64,000 bases of DNA from Paraneptunicella aestuarii. Lineage in GTDB: Bacteria; Pseudomonadota; Gammaproteobacteria; Enterobacterales; Alteromonadaceae. Both the position numbers and the translations under genes were made by a program. The stretch covers positions 4,849,534 to 4,913,533 of the forward strand of contig NZ_CP074570.1 in NCBI RefSeq assembly GCF_019900845.1, read 5' to 3'. Under the pieces are notes generated by a model. That model did no database searches, was not told the origin of the DNA, and worked only from the letters and a program-made list of their open reading frames with translations. The number at the start of each line of letters is the position of its first letter. Position 1 is the first letter of the stretch. This document shows, piece after piece, positions 19,143 through 28,474 of this stretch.

Positions 19143-19250
19143 TAACCCCAACTCGGGATAAGGAAGTGTTTTTGAACATTTCCAAATAATTATATCTATA
19201 ACAACGGGTTAACTGTTTTTATCACCACGTCTTATCGCGAGTTGGGGTTA
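19143..19250. repeat. 108-bp element bounded by 20-bp inverted repeats
   Basis: The left arm (19143-19162, TAACCCCAACTCGGGATAAG) and right arm (19231-19250) are reverse complements with one mismatch. The element starts and ends with TA, as MITEs related to IS630/Tc1 would, but it could also be a long hairpin. It lies in the 413-base gap between the VOC gene and the outer-membrane protein gene; no coding frame is apparent there. No second copy was noticed in the window. Confidence 0.65.
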
Positions 19251-19468
19251 AATACAAACATGTAAATTCTTTATATAAAAGTGTTTCCAAACATTAGATT
19301 CTTAAAAATACTATTGCCAATCCATTTAAATTCTCTATCATCCCTGCGTTTTCCCTTGTAGAACTATAACTCTCAGGGCAAAACTTCATTAAGCACTTCT
19401 CAATAGGTTGGCTCACTTCCTACTCGAGCTCGAGCCAGACTTGGAATTTTTATTTAAGGAATAAACGG

Positions 19469-19990
19469 ATGAAAAAAACACTTTTAGCAATCACTCTAGC
19501 CGCTCTTTCTTCCTCTGCACTTGCAGCTGATGAAAATTACTATGTTGAATTAGGCGTTTCTTCACTTTCTGAAGACTTTGATGGTACTCGAGACTTTGAA
19601 CAAATGGCTATTTCAGGTACTGCTGGCTATAACTTCAATCCCGCAGATAGTTTCCAACATAAAGCGGAATTAATGTTTGGATTTGGTCACGGCTCTGACA
19701 AGATCAAAGATGGCGATGTTACTCTAGAGTTGAATGTCAAAAATTACTATGGCATTGCCTATCGCCCTACTTATATGATCAATGACGAACTAGCAGTATT
19801 TGGTCGTTTAGCTTATGCGCGAGCAAAGACAAATGCATCTCTTACTATTGGCGAAGTAACAGTTAGTGCTTCTGACAGTGAATCTGAAACAGGTTACGGT
19901 GCAGGTATCAGCTACGGAGATTTCTCTGTTTCTTACACCAAATTTGACGACTCTGATTTCATCACTGCAGCGGTTGCATTCAAATTCTAA
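19469..19990 (+). CDS. Small outer-membrane beta-barrel protein
   Basis: 173 residues. A signal peptide (residues 1-19, ending ALA) is followed by alternating beta-strand-like stretches (YYVELGVSSL, GYGAGISYGDFSVSYTKF) and a C-terminal strand ending in phenylalanine (AAVAFKF), the outer-membrane insertion signal. This fits an eight-stranded OmpW/opacity-type barrel. AGGAATA precedes the ATG. Its 5' untranslated region contains the 12-bp palindrome CTCGAGCTCGAG (19423-19434). Function unknown. Confidence 0.85.
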   Translation: MKKTLLAITLAALSSSALAADENYYVELGVSSLSEDFDGTRDFEQMAISGTAGYNFNPADSFQHKAELMFGFGHGSDKIKDGDVTLELNVKNYYGIAYRPTYMINDELAVFGRLAYARAKTNASLTIGEVTVSASDSESETGYGAGISYGDFSVSYTKFDDSDFITAAVAFKF

Positions 19991-20018
19991 TTTGAACTGA
20001 ACAATTGAACAGAATCAT

Positions 20019-20048
20019 AGAGCTCTGAAATCACAGCAGAGCTCTTTA
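20019..20048 (+). terminator. Terminator after the outer-membrane protein gene
   Basis: A 9-bp stem (AGAGCTCTG/CAGAGCTCT) with a 9-base loop is followed by TTTATA, about 30 bases after the stop codon. Confidence 0.65.
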
Positions 20049-20194
20049 TATCTACAAAATCTGCACTTCATAGCATCAATTAGCGCATTCATCGTATCAG
20101 CAAGTAGCGAATAATTGAGCACTATTCCCTTCCTCATATATACTCATTAGCCACGATTTCCCCAACATCAAGGTTGGCATATCAGGAACACACT

Positions 20195-21490
20195 ATGAAG
20201 TATAAACATCTCTTTGCCCTTCTTTCAGCTTTACCGGCATTTGCCGCTTACTCAGCAACATCTGATGTTGCCGCTTCAGCGTCAAAAATTGAGTCAAAAG
20301 TGATTGAATGGCGCCACCATTTTCATGAGCATCCAGAGTTATCGAATCGGGAATTTGAAACCTCTAAATACATTGCCAACTACCTGCGCAGTCTGAATAT
20401 GGACGTACAAACGGGTGTCGCAAAGACAGGTGTAGTCGCCATTTTGGATTCTGGTAATCCTGGTCCTACGGTAGGATTGCGTGCCGATATGGATGGTTTG
20501 CCGGTATTAGAAACCAGCGAACTGCCATGGAAATCCAAGGCTCGTGGCGAGTTCAACGGTAAGGAAGTCCCTGTATCTCACGCCTGTGGTCACGACACCC
20601 ACATGGCTATGCTGATGGGCGCAGCAACCATCCTAAGTGAAATGCGTTCCCAGCTAAAAGGTAAAGTGAAGTTTATCTTTCAACCTGCCGAGGAAGGTGC
20701 ACCAGAAGGTGAAACTGGCGGCGCTGAAGTGATGGTTAAAGAAGGCGTCATGAAAGATGTTGATGTGGTGTTTGGCCTGCACATTAATGCGCGTACTAAC
20801 GTTGGCACTGTTAAGTACCGTCACGGCGGCATCATGGCAGCGGTTGATCCATTTAAAGTAGTCATACATGGTAAGCAAGCTCATGGCGCATACCCTTGGC
20901 TAAGTGTTGACCCGGTCGTTACTTCAGCTCAAGTCATTATGGGGCTGCAAACCTTGGTCAGCCGCGAATTGGAACTAACAGACAATGCCGCTGTTGTCAC
21001 AATCGGCTCTATTCATGGTGGCGTTCGTTCCAATATCATTCCTGATAAAGTGGAACTGGTTGGCACTATTCGCACACTCAACGAAAAAGCCAGAGAGCAC
21101 ATTTACAAGTCTCTTCCACGTAAAGTGAACGCAATTGCTGAAAGTATGGGCGCTTCTGCCGAGGTTATTCTGCCTCTGGATTACAGTTATCCAATTACCT
21201 TCAATGAACCATCATTAATGGATAAGATGCTGCCTACATTAGAAGCAACCGCAGGCAAGGACAATGTCATTAATACCAATGCCATTACTGGTGCTGAGGA
21301 CTTCTCATTCTTCCAAAAAGAAGTGCCAGGGCTATATCTGTTTGTTGGCGGTAAACCCTTGGATACCCCAATGGATCAAGCCCCAGCTCATCATACACCT
21401 GAATTTTATGTGGATGACAGCGGCATGAATCTGGGTGTTGAATTATTGTCGAATCTAACCATTGACTATATGAACATGCATAGTAAATAA
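20195..21490 (+). CDS. Exported M20-family amidohydrolase
   Basis: 431 residues. A signal peptide (about 1-21) is followed by an M20D metallopeptidase/amidohydrolase fold. Metal ligands are seen in HACGHDTHMA, QPAEEG and the C-terminal APAHHTPEF. Relatives hydrolyse N-acyl amino acids such as hippurate; the substrate here is unknown, and the signal peptide implies periplasmic action. An upstream TTG (20174) extends the frame, but the ATG at 20195 has AGGA before it and begins the signal peptide. Confidence 0.9.
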   Translation: MKYKHLFALLSALPAFAAYSATSDVAASASKIESKVIEWRHHFHEHPELSNREFETSKYIANYLRSLNMDVQTGVAKTGVVAILDSGNPGPTVGLRADMDGLPVLETSELPWKSKARGEFNGKEVPVSHACGHDTHMAMLMGAATILSEMRSQLKGKVKFIFQPAEEGAPEGETGGAEVMVKEGVMKDVDVVFGLHINARTNVGTVKYRHGGIMAAVDPFKVVIHGKQAHGAYPWLSVDPVVTSAQVIMGLQTLVSRELELTDNAAVVTIGSIHGGVRSNIIPDKVELVGTIRTLNEKAREHIYKSLPRKVNAIAESMGASAEVILPLDYSYPITFNEPSLMDKMLPTLEATAGKDNVINTNAITGAEDFSFFQKEVPGLYLFVGGKPLDTPMDQAPAHHTPEFYVDDSGMNLGVELLSNLTIDYMNMHSK

Positions 21491-21591
21491 GGAAACCCTC
21501 CCAAGGATGGGAGCAAACCCTACTTCACCGTTTACTTTTTACTCTATTCGGTTATATTAGTTCTCTTCTTTCAATATTATATGGATATCTC

Positions 21592-22725
21592 TTGCCCCAC
21601 TCCCTTGCATACAAAGGACGAAAGAAAGCCAAAGAAAAAATTCAGGAAAGGCTAAAATCAACCTTCAGAGCGCCTACTTCCGGTGGGATGAAAAGGCATT
21701 CCGACCGCATGGGAATTGCTGTTGGCAAAGATATGCAGCCGCAAATGATGACCCGCAGATCTGCTGACCAATTATCTAAACGAGGTGAAAAAGTAAAGTT
21801 TATAGAACTTCCAAAACATAATCCACGGCATACTGGTGGTTCAATGTTATCTATGCGAGCAAGGGGCAGCACAGATGGTAACCCAACAACAATCGCCAAC
21901 ACAGGAAGAGTTTCTTCATTATCTAACAACAAAGATTACAAGCAAGGCACTGTCAGAATTCATTGGAAAGGTCACAGAGAAGACAATGGCACAGGAAGAA
22001 CTTCGGGAATTGGGGTTCATACAACTCAACGAAGCACATCCGCTTGGCCATCGGATTCAGAAGCCGTTCGTACCCACCTGAGCAATCAACTAATGGCAAA
22101 ATCCGGGTTCACTCCTTTAGACAATTCACAGTCCAGATGGGGTGCAGAACTATCTCATTTGGTCGCAGGATCATTACATGGCCCTAACGATGAGTTAAGT
22201 GCTCAAGCAGCAAGTGTTCATCAAAATACTGAGTTTCTCGCCATTGAGTCAGGATTAAAGAGTTTACGAGAAAAGCACGGAGATCAAGTTCGCTTTAAAG
22301 CGACTGGTTATGTTCATGATAGTGGAGAGCATGCCGGCACCCTAAAGGCAGCGCGTTTTAAAATTTACATTGGCGGACGAAAAGTTTTTGATCATCTAAC
22401 AGAAGGTCACAGAGGAAATATTGATAAAGATGAAGCAACCGCATTAAGAAGCCATGTATCCAATTTAACTGCACAACATGCTGAAAGGCGTCCACAGCAT
22501 TCTAAACACGCTGGTAGCCAAGTACCTGGACCAACAGCTAAAGGAGTACATGGCAATGCTCCATCAAGACAAGATGTAGCAGATCATATTCCTAGTGTAA
22601 GAAACCCTATGTTTACCGATGTTACGGCACGTAATCAGCATGGTCAGCAGCAACGCTTATCGAAACAACAGTCATCAAATTTAATGCAAGAGATATTAAG
22701 CAAAGCCAGACGCGACAACGGCTAA
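21592..22725 (+). CDS. Uncharacterised basic protein, possibly nuclease-like
   Basis: 377 residues, very basic and rich in His, Ser, Arg and Gln, without signal peptide or membrane segment. Most of it is not recognised. The stretch of about residues 180-285 (ELSHLVAGSLHGPNDE, then HQNTEFLAIESGLKSL, then FKIYIGGRKVFDH) loosely follows the order of DNA/RNA non-specific endonuclease domains found in polymorphic toxins: the H in an 'xxxHL' motif, a following Asn and a late 'idG' strand. The catalytic D-R-G-H is not intact. The start is uncertain: TTG at 21592, or ATG at 21688. No immunity-type gene follows. The call remains a hypothetical protein. Confidence 0.6.
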   Translation: MPHSLAYKGRKKAKEKIQERLKSTFRAPTSGGMKRHSDRMGIAVGKDMQPQMMTRRSADQLSKRGEKVKFIELPKHNPRHTGGSMLSMRARGSTDGNPTTIANTGRVSSLSNNKDYKQGTVRIHWKGHREDNGTGRTSGIGVHTTQRSTSAWPSDSEAVRTHLSNQLMAKSGFTPLDNSQSRWGAELSHLVAGSLHGPNDELSAQAASVHQNTEFLAIESGLKSLREKHGDQVRFKATGYVHDSGEHAGTLKAARFKIYIGGRKVFDHLTEGHRGNIDKDEATALRSHVSNLTAQHAERRPQHSKHAGSQVPGPTAKGVHGNAPSRQDVADHIPSVRNPMFTDVTARNQHGQQQRLSKQQSSNLMQEILSKARRDNG

Positions 22726-22975
22726 TCCCTCTCAAATAGAAGTAACTTCCCTCATAGTTAACTCACCACAAGTGAAAATAGTTGGTCACTAACTGTACTA
22801 AAGTGTTAATGAAGTGTGAATGAAAATCCCCTAATTTGTGCATGTGGCAAAAAATGAGATAGGCGGATGCATTCAAGCATCATTGCATTAGCAAGAGTAA
22901 CTCGCTACGGAATTCATTTTCTTGTCCAAAACAACAACTCAACAGTTGCAATACAACAGTTACGAGGGATAGAAG

Positions 22976-24910
22976 ATGAGAACCAATCAATCAAGAATGG
23001 CTTTATTAAAGCCTCTTGCCTTAGCAACAACCCTTGCTTTGGCAGCACAGCCAGCCCTTGCGGGTAGCTGGAAGAATAATCAGTCATTAGGCGGATTCAA
23101 CAAAGTACATATCTATACTCCTGATACCACTTCCTCTATCGGGAATGGTAAGGCTTTGATGTTAGTGCTTCACGGCTGTACTCAGTCCATCGATGCCTAC
23201 CTTACCGCTAACCTTGAAACCGCAGCAGAAAATCACGGTATGGTCATTGCGGTTCCAGATGCAATGAATAAAGCAGGTTATAGCTGCTGGTCATACTGGC
23301 AAGGCACAAGATCACGTACCAGTGGTGACTACAAAAACCTGATTTCCTTAGCCAATACTATGGTGGCTGATGCGTCATACAACATCGATGCGGATCAGGT
23401 TTATATTGCCGGTTTATCTTCTGGCGCAGCCTTTGCGAACACTACCGCTTGTATCGCACCAGACGTATTCGCAGGTATGGGTATCAGCGCAGGCCCTAGC
23501 GTAGGAACCAGTTCCAGCGGTGCTATCAGTACCTGTGAATCAGCGGATGTTGCCACTCGTTGTCGCTCATACGCTGGCAGCTATGCAAGCCATTTCTCAA
23601 CACAAGTTGCTTCTATTGCCCACGGCGATGCCGATACCACAGTTAACACCTGCTATCTGGATCAAAACTCATCTGGCATGGCGAGTGTTTATGGCGTAAG
23701 CCAATTGTCTGGCACAACCACCATTACTGAAGGCACCAAAACCGCACGTGAAACCTTGTGGCAAGATGGTCGCGTATCGAAGCTTTGGCTTGACGATGCT
23801 ACACATGCCTGGTCTGGCGGCGCAGGCGCGAGCGGCTCTTACATTACTTCCGCTAGTATCAATTATGCAGATTATTTGGGTGAATACTTCGCCAAGTACA
23901 ACAATCGTGTTGATCGCAACGCAGGCCCTGTACTTTCAAACATTCAGCTTTCCGGCAACAATGGTGTCATTACCCTGACAGGTAAAGCAGTGGATGCAGA
24001 AGGCAGTGTTTCTGCCATTAATGCCCTATTCGATGATCAGAACGGAAACAATAGCGGTAAATCGGGCAGTGTTGACAGCAATGGCAACTTCTCAATTAAC
24101 AGCGCATCACTTCCTGATGGCTTGTACTACGTTACTGTTACCGCAACAGACAACGAAGGCAAAGACGGTGAAACCGTTGTTGAAACGGTTTACTTAGGTA
24201 CACCTCCACCAGCAACAGCACCAACATTGAGCAACATTGCTGTATCAGTGAATAAACAATGCGCCACTGTCACAGGCACAGTTGCTGATGTGAATCAGAA
24301 CCTGAGCTCTGTTGTTGTTGCATTCTCTAATGGCAATGTAACAGCAACCGTTGACCAAGCCAGTTATAGTGCAGAGAAGTGTAACCTGCCAGGTGGTAGC
24401 AACACAGCAACGGTAACAGCGACAGACTCTACCAGCTTGTCAAGCAATGACAGCATTACCTTTGCTATTGATGCAGGCCAAACTGCAACATTGGATCAGC
24501 ATATTTCTGCAGGCAGATTATCTTATGTTGAATACTCAACCTGCTATCTGGAATACGGCACAGCAGCGTTTAAACTGACTGAAGAATCTAACGGCTCAGG
24601 TCAATGTATATGGCAAGACAACGATGCATCATGTAAAGGCCCTGCGGTAGATTGTAGCGGTAGTCAAGGCGGCGGTTCTGGTGGTGGCTCAGGCGGTGGT
24701 TCTGGCGGCGGCTCAGGTGGTACTTGTGAAGAATTCACAACTTACAACTACTACCACAAAGTAGCAGGCAGAGCTTACAGCACAGGTAACGCAATGGCTC
24801 CTGACTACTTCGCAGAAGGTACAAACGCAGCAATGTCTGGTTCAACCTGGGGTTGGAACAGCCTGTACTCAACCGATGGCAGCAACTGGAATCTGGGCAC
24901 TTGTCCTTAA
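22976..24910 (+). CDS. Secreted PHB-depolymerase-family esterase with C-terminal modules
   Basis: 644 residues. A signal peptide (about 1-29, ending ALA) leads to an alpha/beta-hydrolase catalytic domain (about 30-310) of the extracellular polyhydroxybutyrate depolymerase/feruloyl-esterase type. It has an oxyanion region LHGCTQ, the serine nucleophile in GLSSGAA (near residue 148) and the catalytic His in DDATHAWSGG. Two Ig-like modules follow (about 315-410 and 415-500), then a Cys-containing stretch, a Gly-Ser linker (about 562-582) and a 60-residue aromatic, Cys-bounded domain that probably binds the polymer. An AGGG site precedes the ATG. The polymer may be a polyester or an esterified polysaccharide. 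Confidence 0.88.
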   Translation: MRTNQSRMALLKPLALATTLALAAQPALAGSWKNNQSLGGFNKVHIYTPDTTSSIGNGKALMLVLHGCTQSIDAYLTANLETAAENHGMVIAVPDAMNKAGYSCWSYWQGTRSRTSGDYKNLISLANTMVADASYNIDADQVYIAGLSSGAAFANTTACIAPDVFAGMGISAGPSVGTSSSGAISTCESADVATRCRSYAGSYASHFSTQVASIAHGDADTTVNTCYLDQNSSGMASVYGVSQLSGTTTITEGTKTARETLWQDGRVSKLWLDDATHAWSGGAGASGSYITSASINYADYLGEYFAKYNNRVDRNAGPVLSNIQLSGNNGVITLTGKAVDAEGSVSAINALFDDQNGNNSGKSGSVDSNGNFSINSASLPDGLYYVTVTATDNEGKDGETVVETVYLGTPPPATAPTLSNIAVSVNKQCATVTGTVADVNQNLSSVVVAFSNGNVTATVDQASYSAEKCNLPGGSNTATVTATDSTSLSSNDSITFAIDAGQTATLDQHISAGRLSYVEYSTCYLEYGTAAFKLTEESNGSGQCIWQDNDASCKGPAVDCSGSQGGGSGGGSGGGSGGGSGGTCEEFTTYNYYHKVAGRAYSTGNAMAPDYFAEGTNAAMSGSTWGWNSLYSTDGSNWNLGTCP

Positions 24911-24983
24911 GAATATGACGTTTGTCACACTTGGGGTCAGGTAACTCCTGTTCCTGACTCCAACCTTAGTTTTGAAATGAATG

Positions 24984-25013
24984 CGCCAAATCATTACCCG
25001 ATTTGGCGTTTTT
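24984..25013 (+). terminator. Rho-independent terminator after the esterase gene
   Basis: A perfect 8-bp stem (CGCCAAAT/ATTTGGCG) with a 9-base loop is followed by a T run. A second imperfect hairpin (TTGGGGTCAGG/CCTGACTCCAA) lies just upstream at 24931-24963. Confidence 0.85.
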
Positions 25014-25057
25014 CTGTTATAGATAAGTGTTTTCGAGCAAAAATATAGGCATAGATC

Positions 25058-25948
25058 ATGCTGAGCTATAAAAAGGACGATTTTCTTGAGCAGTTACTAT
25101 TGTCATTACAAGTCACTTTCGAGCAGGTTCAGAAAGAAGAGCAGGTAATAGAAAAACACAAAAGTACAATCGAAAAGATCACGGAACTTTTCAGTAACAA
25201 ACCCTCGTTAAGCAACATTTATCACATTGAACAACTGTTGGTTCCCTTACTACATGACGAATTATTAGATACAACATTGCAACACAAACTGGTTCAGGTG
25301 CATGTACTGGAACCGAGTCTGCAAAGTCATTACAGCAGTAAGATTGAACAAGCCAAATCCAATCGTGAAAAACAGGCTTTATTGAGTAAACTCATCGAAG
25401 ACCTGCAATGGGCGCAGCAACATACTCTGGTAAAACAGGAAACTATCTACAACGTCTGGACAAAAGCGGGATACGGCTTCATTTTCACCTTCATCATGTT
25501 CTTTTTACCCAGCTTGTTTCCCCCCTTCGGCGAAGGCTTATATATGATAGGTAAGGGGGCAGGGAGGGCATTAGACATCTATGCAGCACTGAGTTCCGGC
25601 GCTTTAGGCGCAGCCTTCACAATGATTATCAGCATCCGTAAGCGCATTTCTCATGCCACTCCCGAAGGGCTGTATATTATGCAGAGTAGCATCTATGTTG
25701 CGTCCAGAATCGTGACAGGAATAGGTGGTGGACTAATTTTGTATTACTTTCTGCAATCAGGAATTATGGAAGGAAACCTGTTTCCAACCTTTACACCTGT
25801 GACGGGAAATGGCGGCAATTCAGTGCTGATAGTGAATGATGATGCCAATTATTCACTACTGGTGATTTGGTGCTTTATTGCCGGGTTCTCAGAAACCATG
25901 ATCCCGAGCATGATTATAAAAACCGAGCAACAGATAACGGGAAAATAG
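25058..25948 (+). CDS. Hypothetical membrane protein with N-terminal coiled coil
   Basis: 296 residues, not recognised. The first half (about 1-140) is charged and helical, probably coiled coil; the second half has about four hydrophobic segments (near 148-166, 180-195, 222-240 and 268-285), including GALGAAFTMIISIRKR. No signal peptide or catalytic motif is seen. It is a single gene between two strong hairpins, so it is transcribed alone. Confidence 0.75.
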   Translation: MLSYKKDDFLEQLLLSLQVTFEQVQKEEQVIEKHKSTIEKITELFSNKPSLSNIYHIEQLLVPLLHDELLDTTLQHKLVQVHVLEPSLQSHYSSKIEQAKSNREKQALLSKLIEDLQWAQQHTLVKQETIYNVWTKAGYGFIFTFIMFFLPSLFPPFGEGLYMIGKGAGRALDIYAALSSGALGAAFTMIISIRKRISHATPEGLYIMQSSIYVASRIVTGIGGGLILYYFLQSGIMEGNLFPTFTPVTGNGGNSVLIVNDDANYSLLVIWCFIAGFSETMIPSMIIKTEQQITGK

Positions 25949-25971
25949 ACGTAAGCTATATCAAAAATACA

Positions 25972-26001
25972 TTGAGAGACTGCACTAAAGCAGTCTCTCA
26001 A
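25972..26001. terminator. Strong hairpin between convergent genes
   Basis: A perfect 12-bp stem (TTGAGAGACTGC/GCAGTCTCTCAA) with a 6-base loop lies between the membrane-protein gene and the convergent DsrE-like gene. There is no long T run, but position and strength suit a bidirectional terminator. Confidence 0.7.
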
Positions 26002-26011
26002 GTAATCAGCT

Positions 26012-26563
26012 TTAGAAAGGATTTAAGGTATAGCCATCTTGCTGTAATAAAGCATGAGTTGTCATCGCCGAAAGCGCCATATCCACGCCATCAACCAGCA
26101 TATCTTGCTTAATATCTAAAAATGCCGCACTTTGTCCGCAAAGATAAAACTTCACGTTATTTGCCACTAATTGCTTGAGCAATTCGCTATTAGGGTTATC
26201 GACACCAAACTTTGCTTTATAGGCTGCATTGTTGAGGAAGTCGTAACCCGCTTTGCCGTGAATAACCATGGCTAATTGAATATTCTCTACAGGAACGCCC
26301 GCTCTTGCTTGCATATTAATAAAACGCGCCAAGCTATTGATCTTACGATTTACAGCGCCTGAATCTCCTTGATCCGCAATATCGAAAGCAATCTTGAATT
26401 TCTGATTCGCCGATACAGGATGAGTTTGTTTCACTGGTGCATTTTCACCAAAACCTTCTATTACAGGCCCGGAAGTAAATGCCTCTTTTCCTGCTAACGT
26501 TGCACTGGAAAACAAAATAGAAGACGAAAGAATTAATGCCGAATACTTCATGTTGTTACTCAT
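26012..26563 (-). CDS. Exported DsrE-family protein
   Basis: 183 residues. A signal peptide (about 1-24, ending TLA) precedes a DsrE/DsrF-like domain with the single cysteine in KFYLCGQSA, the position used for sulfur transfer in this family. Exported DsrE-like proteins have no firm function. A second ATG four codons in (26551) could be the start. Confidence 0.85.
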   Translation of the reverse strand: MSNNMKYSALILSSSILFSSATLAGKEAFTSGPVIEGFGENAPVKQTHPVSANQKFKIAFDIADQGDSGAVNRKINSLARFINMQARAGVPVENIQLAMVIHGKAGYDFLNNAAYKAKFGVDNPNSELLKQLVANNVKFYLCGQSAAFLDIKQDMLVDGVDMALSAMTTHALLQQDGYTLNPF

Positions 26564-26831
26564 AGAAAATCAAATCCACAGCAGGGTAGCACACATGAAT
26601 GCTGGATGTTCAGGCGCATGCGACCTTTAGCGGATTATTCAAGGTAGGTAGTCAATGGAAATTAATGGTTAATACCAAGCGATATTTTTTCCCACTAATG
26701 CAACAAAAGTCTGTTTCAATATCCCTTCTATGGTCTATATTTTTCTTTAACACAACAGATCGTACCAATTGCTATCCCTTAGCAAGGCATAACGTATTAT
26801 AATAACTCGAAAATTGCTTACAGGAGATTCA

Positions 26832-28343
26832 ATGACAAGATTTACAAAAAGAACAACCTTCAGCACCTTGTTACTCTGCACCTCAATCCTTGCAGGCTGC
26901 TCAACCACGGGAACATCATCAACTTCCCACAAAAATACCAACAATACTTTTCAGGCAACAGAACAATTTTACGATAGCATCGTAGCCAAAGATGATGTCG
27001 ATATCGCCAAGTTAAACCTGTTTATGACCAAGATGCCCAAAGGTGGCGACATTCATCACCACTATTCCGGCACAATCTACGCAGAAACCTACCTCGATTG
27101 GGTCGAGAATAAAAACTGGCGCATTGATTCCTGCACCTTAACGATCGTTAAAGACGACAAACCTTCCGGTAAAGGCTGTGCTGCATTAACCGTTGCGGAA
27201 TTACTGGCAGAAGATGCCTTATTTAGAAAGCTGCTAACCCTGTGGTCAGACAAAGATTACGACAATCACTATCATGATCAACCACCGCCAGACAGCAACT
27301 TCTTCAATACTTTCGGCTATTTTGGCCCTATTGCAGATGAATATGCTGATATCGGGGTTCAAATAATCAAGCAACGTGCATTAAAAGAAAATGTCACATA
27401 CATCGAAACCATGTACAGCCGCGTTGCAGCCAAAGCAAAGAACTTTTACTCAGCATCGGAACGAGCAGAGCTTATTCAGGCGCTTCGCAACGTAAAAACC
27501 CAGGAACAAGCCAACGCTTTGTTCGATAAAATCAGCCAAACACTGAGCAGTAAAGCCGGGTTTAATCAAGCCGTGAGCGATTTTGTCAATGATGTCGCCA
27601 ACATCCATCAAAACATTGATGATGACAACTTCACCATGCGCTATCAAACCTATACCGCGCGGGTACAAGATCCTCTGCAAGTATTTACAGAACTGTATTC
27701 AGGGTTTATCGCCAGCAACCAGTCACCACTGATTGTAGGTGTGAATATCGTTGCGCCAGAGAACAACTATGTTGCTCTCATGGATTACACCTTGCACATG
27801 CAGATGTACAACTACCTGCATCACAAATTCCCCAAGGTGAATAGAGCATTACACGCCGGTGAGCTGACCTTGGGCATGGTGCGTCCTAAAGACCTAATGT
27901 TTCATATAAAAGAAGCTAGAGACATTGCCAAAGCAGAACGCATTGGACACGGTATCGACCTGCCTTATGAAACTCATTCACTGGAATTGTTGGAAGACCT
28001 GAAACAAAACGCCGCTATCGAAATAAACCTGACCAGCAACGAGTTTATTTTAGGTGTAGAAGGCCAGGAACACCCTTACCTGATCTACTCCGCCTACGGT
28101 GTACCCATGGTTATCTCAACCGATGACTCTGGTGTGTCACGCAACAACCTGACCAATGAATTCGTCTTACTGGCATCACGCTACCAGCCCAGCTACAGCA
28201 AAATAAAGGAATACGTCTACAACAGTATTCGTTACTCTTTTATGAGCGAAGCAGACAAAGCCACGAACCTGAAAAGACTAGACGAGAAGTTTGAAGACTT
28301 TGAAGCGGAAATGGCAAAGTTAGCGAGTAAAATGACGAATTAG
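26832..28343 (+). CDS. Lipoprotein adenosine deaminase (ADGF-like)
   Basis: 503 residues. A type II signal with lipobox LAGC (Cys23, Ser at +2, so outer-membrane sorting) leads to an adenosine-deaminase TIM barrel. Zinc and catalytic motifs are present: DIHHHYSG near the start, LHAGE, RIGHGID and STDDSGVSR. The size and the N-terminal extension match secreted ADGF-type deaminases rather than the cytoplasmic Add. It probably converts extracellular or periplasmic adenosine to inosine for purine salvage. The ATG at 26832 has AGGAGA just upstream; a TTG at 26814 is less likely. Confidence 0.9.
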   Translation: MTRFTKRTTFSTLLLCTSILAGCSTTGTSSTSHKNTNNTFQATEQFYDSIVAKDDVDIAKLNLFMTKMPKGGDIHHHYSGTIYAETYLDWVENKNWRIDSCTLTIVKDDKPSGKGCAALTVAELLAEDALFRKLLTLWSDKDYDNHYHDQPPPDSNFFNTFGYFGPIADEYADIGVQIIKQRALKENVTYIETMYSRVAAKAKNFYSASERAELIQALRNVKTQEQANALFDKISQTLSSKAGFNQAVSDFVNDVANIHQNIDDDNFTMRYQTYTARVQDPLQVFTELYSGFIASNQSPLIVGVNIVAPENNYVALMDYTLHMQMYNYLHHKFPKVNRALHAGELTLGMVRPKDLMFHIKEARDIAKAERIGHGIDLPYETHSLELLEDLKQNAAIEINLTSNEFILGVEGQEHPYLIYSAYGVPMVISTDDSGVSRNNLTNEFVLLASRYQPSYSKIKEYVYNSIRYSFMSEADKATNLKRLDEKFEDFEAEMAKLASKMTN

Positions 28344-28366
28344 CATCTTCATTTTATCCCTCTAAA

Positions 28367-28408
28367 ATCAGGCTGTTATTTATTTCAAACGATAGAAAAC
28401 AGCCTGAT
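28367..28408 (+). terminator. Hairpin after the adenosine deaminase gene
   Basis: An 11-bp perfect inverted repeat (ATCAGGCTGTT/AACAGCCTGAT) with a 20-base loop. There is no clear T run, so it may be a terminator or an RNA-stabilising hairpin. Confidence 0.5.
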
Positions 28409-28474
28409 ATACCCTTTATCATCACTCTCAAGTCGAATAAAAACCGCTTGCAAATTAATCAACACAGGCTCAAC

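Noticed and set aside
23745..23754. CACGTGAAAC, half of the parS consensus
   Set aside because: Only the right half matches; the left half does not mirror it, and it lies inside the esterase coding sequence.
24668..24720. Tandem GGTGGCTCAGG-like DNA repeat
   Set aside because: It encodes the Gly-Ser linker of the esterase and is explained by coding; it is not a CRISPR or other array.
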